Shown here piece by piece: positions 62,088 to 64,000 of a stretch of DNA of 64,000 nucleotides (position 1 is its first letter; every line of letters begins with the position of its first letter). This stretch comes from Nostoc sp. KVJ20 (GTDB lineage Bacteria; Cyanobacteriota; Cyanobacteriia; Cyanobacteriales; Nostocaceae), in contig NZ_KV757663.1 of assembly GCF_001712795.1 (NCBI RefSeq), positions 1 through 64,000 of the forward strand. The letters are read 5' to 3'. The position numbers were made by a program, and so were the translations under genes. The notes beneath the pieces were generated by a model. The model was not told the origin of the DNA, did not search any database, and saw only the letters and a program-made list of their open reading frames with translations.

Positions 62088-62211
62088 TGTGATATGTAAT
62101 TTTCGTCAAAAAACAGATCGGTTAAGAATATTCGTAGGTTGGGTTGAGCGTAAACAAAACCCAACAAACCCTTTAACTTAAATCCTCAGTTTCCCACAAT
62201 TACGAATTACG

Positions 62212-62350
62212 TTATACCAATTTAATGTGAAGTTGCACATATCTTGATCCCCCTAAATCCCCCTTAAAAAGGGGGACTTTGAATTCCCCCCTTTATAAGG
62301 GGGGCTAGGGGGGATCGAATTCTATGCAGCTTCATAAAGAATTGGTATTA
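62212..62350. repeat. MITE-like fold-back element
   Basis: The outer inverted arms are TATACCAATTTAATGTGAAG and TTCATAAAGAATTGGTAT. The inner part is GATCCCCCTAAATCC...GGGGGGATC with C/G-tract hairpins (62247-62316). The inner unit resembles the one accepted in frame at 4535-4615. It lies after the WD40 gene stop on the minus strand. Confidence 0.7.
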
Positions 62351-62386
62351 GCGACGTAAGAGCGTCATTACGAATTACGAATTAGT

Positions 62387-64000
62387 TTAACTGCGTTGCC
62401 AAATTTTAATTGTCTTATCCAAACTCCCGCTAACCAACATCTCACCGGAAGCTGTGAAAGCTAATGCTGTAACTATGTTTCCATGACCTGTAAATGTACC
62501 AAGCAATTCCCCGGTTTGTAGATGCCATAATTTGATGGTTTTATCAGCACTACCACTGGCAATAATTTGTCCATCGGGACTTAATGCGATCGCATATACT
62601 CTATCTCTATGTCCTTTAAGAGTATGCAGTAATTCCCCAGTCTCCAATTGCCAAATTTTAATCGTTTGATCCCAGCTACCACTCACCAGCAGTTTACCAT
62701 CTGCACTGATTGCTAAGGAACGAACGATGTGAGAATGACCCATGAGGGTGTGCAGTGGTTGTATGTCCTTTAAACTTTTGACCCCCGTCAAAAGTGATGT
62801 GCGCCAAACTTTGATTTTGCGATAGCTACCTGTAACCAGAGTTTCCCCATCTCGACTCAAAACTAGGGAATGAGCAGCTGTATCATCTAAAGAAAGTGCG
62901 ATCGCAACCTGACGATGCATCAAATCCCAAAATAGAATTTTTCTATCATCTCCACCTGTAGCTAACATTCTGCCGTCTGGGGTGAAGGCAGCACACCGCA
63001 CTACCCCATTATGTTTGTGTAAAATATCTATTAAGTCTAAAGCGCCTACGTGCCAAAGCTTAATTGTGGAGTCTGCACCGCAACTCACTAAAGTCTGTCC
63101 ATCTGAACTAAAAGCTAGGGAATTCACTTCATCCACCAGCCCAGATATTACCCAAGGATACTCGGATAATGTCTCTATTAATTCACCCTTGCTTAAATCC
63201 CAGAGTTTCGTCTCTCCACGGCTACCACTTGCCAATATGGGTAAGGCCTGGCCATTGTTACACCCAGAACTGAAAGCTAGGCAATTGATGCCTCTGTTGT
63301 GTCCTTGCAAAGTTTGCCAGCATTCCCAGTCGCCGACTATACCCTTAAGGCAATGCTCTGATGGTAGAGTCTGTATTGTCGCTGCGATCGCTCTCTCATT
63401 AATTACTGGCGACGTGTCTTTTTTACCAATAAGTGATTCTAAATACCAACTCAATCCCCCTGCATACAACAAATTACTCGGATTAATGTAGAGTTTTGGT
63501 TCAGTAAGTTCAATTAGATTTGCAGGTAAAAAGCCTGTAATTATGCTCTGTTTTTCGTCTCCTAACTTACCTGTAGATGGATAAAACAAACACAGAAAAA
63601 TTAATACTTGGTGATTTTTCAAATCTTCTTGAGTAACTGACCATCTAATTTTGTCTTTCTTAATACCATTAAAACTTTCTCCATCAGCAACGTAAACTTG
63701 AACACTTAGCTGAGGATTATCTTTTAGTACATAAGAGAATTTGCTTTCGCCACACAAATTTCCCTCATCATCTAAAATCATGTTTTGCAAAGTATCTTGT
63801 GACACTTTTTTTACCAATTTGCCCAAGCGTTCAGTTATTACCCGGTCAACAATATGCTCCCGTAAAAGATAATCTTCCGCTTGTCCTTGGAAGTATTTGG
63901 GAAAAGGTATTGTCCAGTCGGGAGGCTCAGGATATTCAGGCGGCGTCGGCGGCGGATTTTTGGCGAGAACTTCTGCTTGTTGGCGAGAAAGTTCTTGGAG
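62387..64000 (-). CDS. WD40-repeat protein, 5' part beyond the window
   Basis: 538 codons are visible, and the frame is open to the right edge, so the start is outside. The first ~60 residues seen are Pro-rich (NPPPTPPEYPEPPDWTIPFP) and then KYFQGQAEDYLLREHIVDRV. A linker domain is followed by seven WD40 units (from WQTLQGHNRGINCLAF to SGSLDKTIKIWQRS), enough for one propeller. These units are diverged from each other, unlike those at 5168-6923. It is a probable scaffold or sensor. The internal TTG at 63826 is not the start. Confidence 0.85.
   Translation of the reverse strand, partial: LQELSRQQAEVLAKNPPPTPPEYPEPPDWTIPFPKYFQGQAEDYLLREHIVDRVITERLGKLVKKVSQDTLQNMILDDEGNLCGESKFSYVLKDNPQLSVQVYVADGESFNGIKKDKIRWSVTQEDLKNHQVLIFLCLFYPSTGKLGDEKQSIITGFLPANLIELTEPKLYINPSNLLYAGGLSWYLESLIGKKDTSPVINERAIAATIQTLPSEHCLKGIVGDWECWQTLQGHNRGINCLAFSSGCNNGQALPILASGSRGETKLWDLSKGELIETLSEYPWVISGLVDEVNSLAFSSDGQTLVSCGADSTIKLWHVGALDLIDILHKHNGVVRCAAFTPDGRMLATGGDDRKILFWDLMHRQVAIALSLDDTAAHSLVLSRDGETLVTGSYRKIKVWRTSLLTGVKSLKDIQPLHTLMGHSHIVRSLAISADGKLLVSGSWDQTIKIWQLETGELLHTLKGHRDRVYAIALSPDGQIIASGSADKTIKLWHLQTGELLGTFTGHGNIVTALAFTASGEMLVSGSLDKTIKIWQRS

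Overview
The window reads as chromosome of a filamentous, heterocyst-type cyanobacterium (Nostocales, Nostoc-like). Evidence: many GCGATCGC (HIP1) octamers, a light-dependent protochlorophyllide reductase, huge WD40/STAND proteins, several Uma2 nucleases, and the short tandem and fold-back repeats usual in Nostoc intergenic DNA.

The centrepiece is a complete type V-K CRISPR-associated transposon (CAST) at 9133-32774 (23,642 bp). Both termini are visible: a 44-bp inverted repeat with one mismatch, starting TGTCC, flanked on both sides by the 5-bp duplication CATGG. The core is tnsB and tnsC at one end, a displaced tniQ, and cas12k, tracrRNA and a short CRISPR array at the other end. After the third spacer comes a shortened repeat whose spacer matches 16 of 17 nt of an adjacent tRNA-Ala(CGC) gene, next to a GGTA PAM. 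The insertion point lies 49-54 bp from that PAM, at the 3' end of the tRNA, so the element carries its own homing guide. The cargo is mostly defence: a coiled-coil protein with a possible nuclease domain, an HTH pair, a three-gene ABC-3C system, a DUF6615 protein, and a type I restriction-modification operon (hsdM-hsdS-antitoxin-PIN toxin-hsdR-YgjP peptidase).

Three things about the element are unusual. (1) TnsC has lost the Walker A lysine and the Walker B acidic pair in an otherwise intact frame. (2) The left duplication abuts TGTACA, the outer tip of an unrelated Tn7/CAST-like end pointing the other way, so two different elements appear to have used exactly the same site. (3) A decayed second copy of the Arc-type regulator next to cas12k, with an identical 15-bp upstream box, lies before the displaced tniQ.

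Left flank (1-9127): fold-back repeats, a P-loop ATPase, a 1741-aa STAND protein with 14 near-identical WD40 repeats, a possible PD-(D/E)XK protein and an alpha/beta hydrolase. This may be cargo of the older element or ordinary chromosome. Right flank (32777-64000): ordinary chromosome with a HAD phosphatase, a methyltransferase, RtcB ligase, pyruvate dehydrogenase E2, YlqD, acyl-CoA synthetase, MFS exporter, Uma2 proteins, RecQ, HigA-like antitoxin, two AAA-like proteins, Por, a yybP-ykoY manganese riboswitch with its UPF0016 exporter, a TPR protein, a homocysteine-biosynthesis protein, a DUF4231 protein, an AI-2E family transporter, and a WD40 protein cut by the window edge.

Comparisons with characterised CAST proteins and RNAs (Scytonema, Anabaena) are from memory. 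No search was run.
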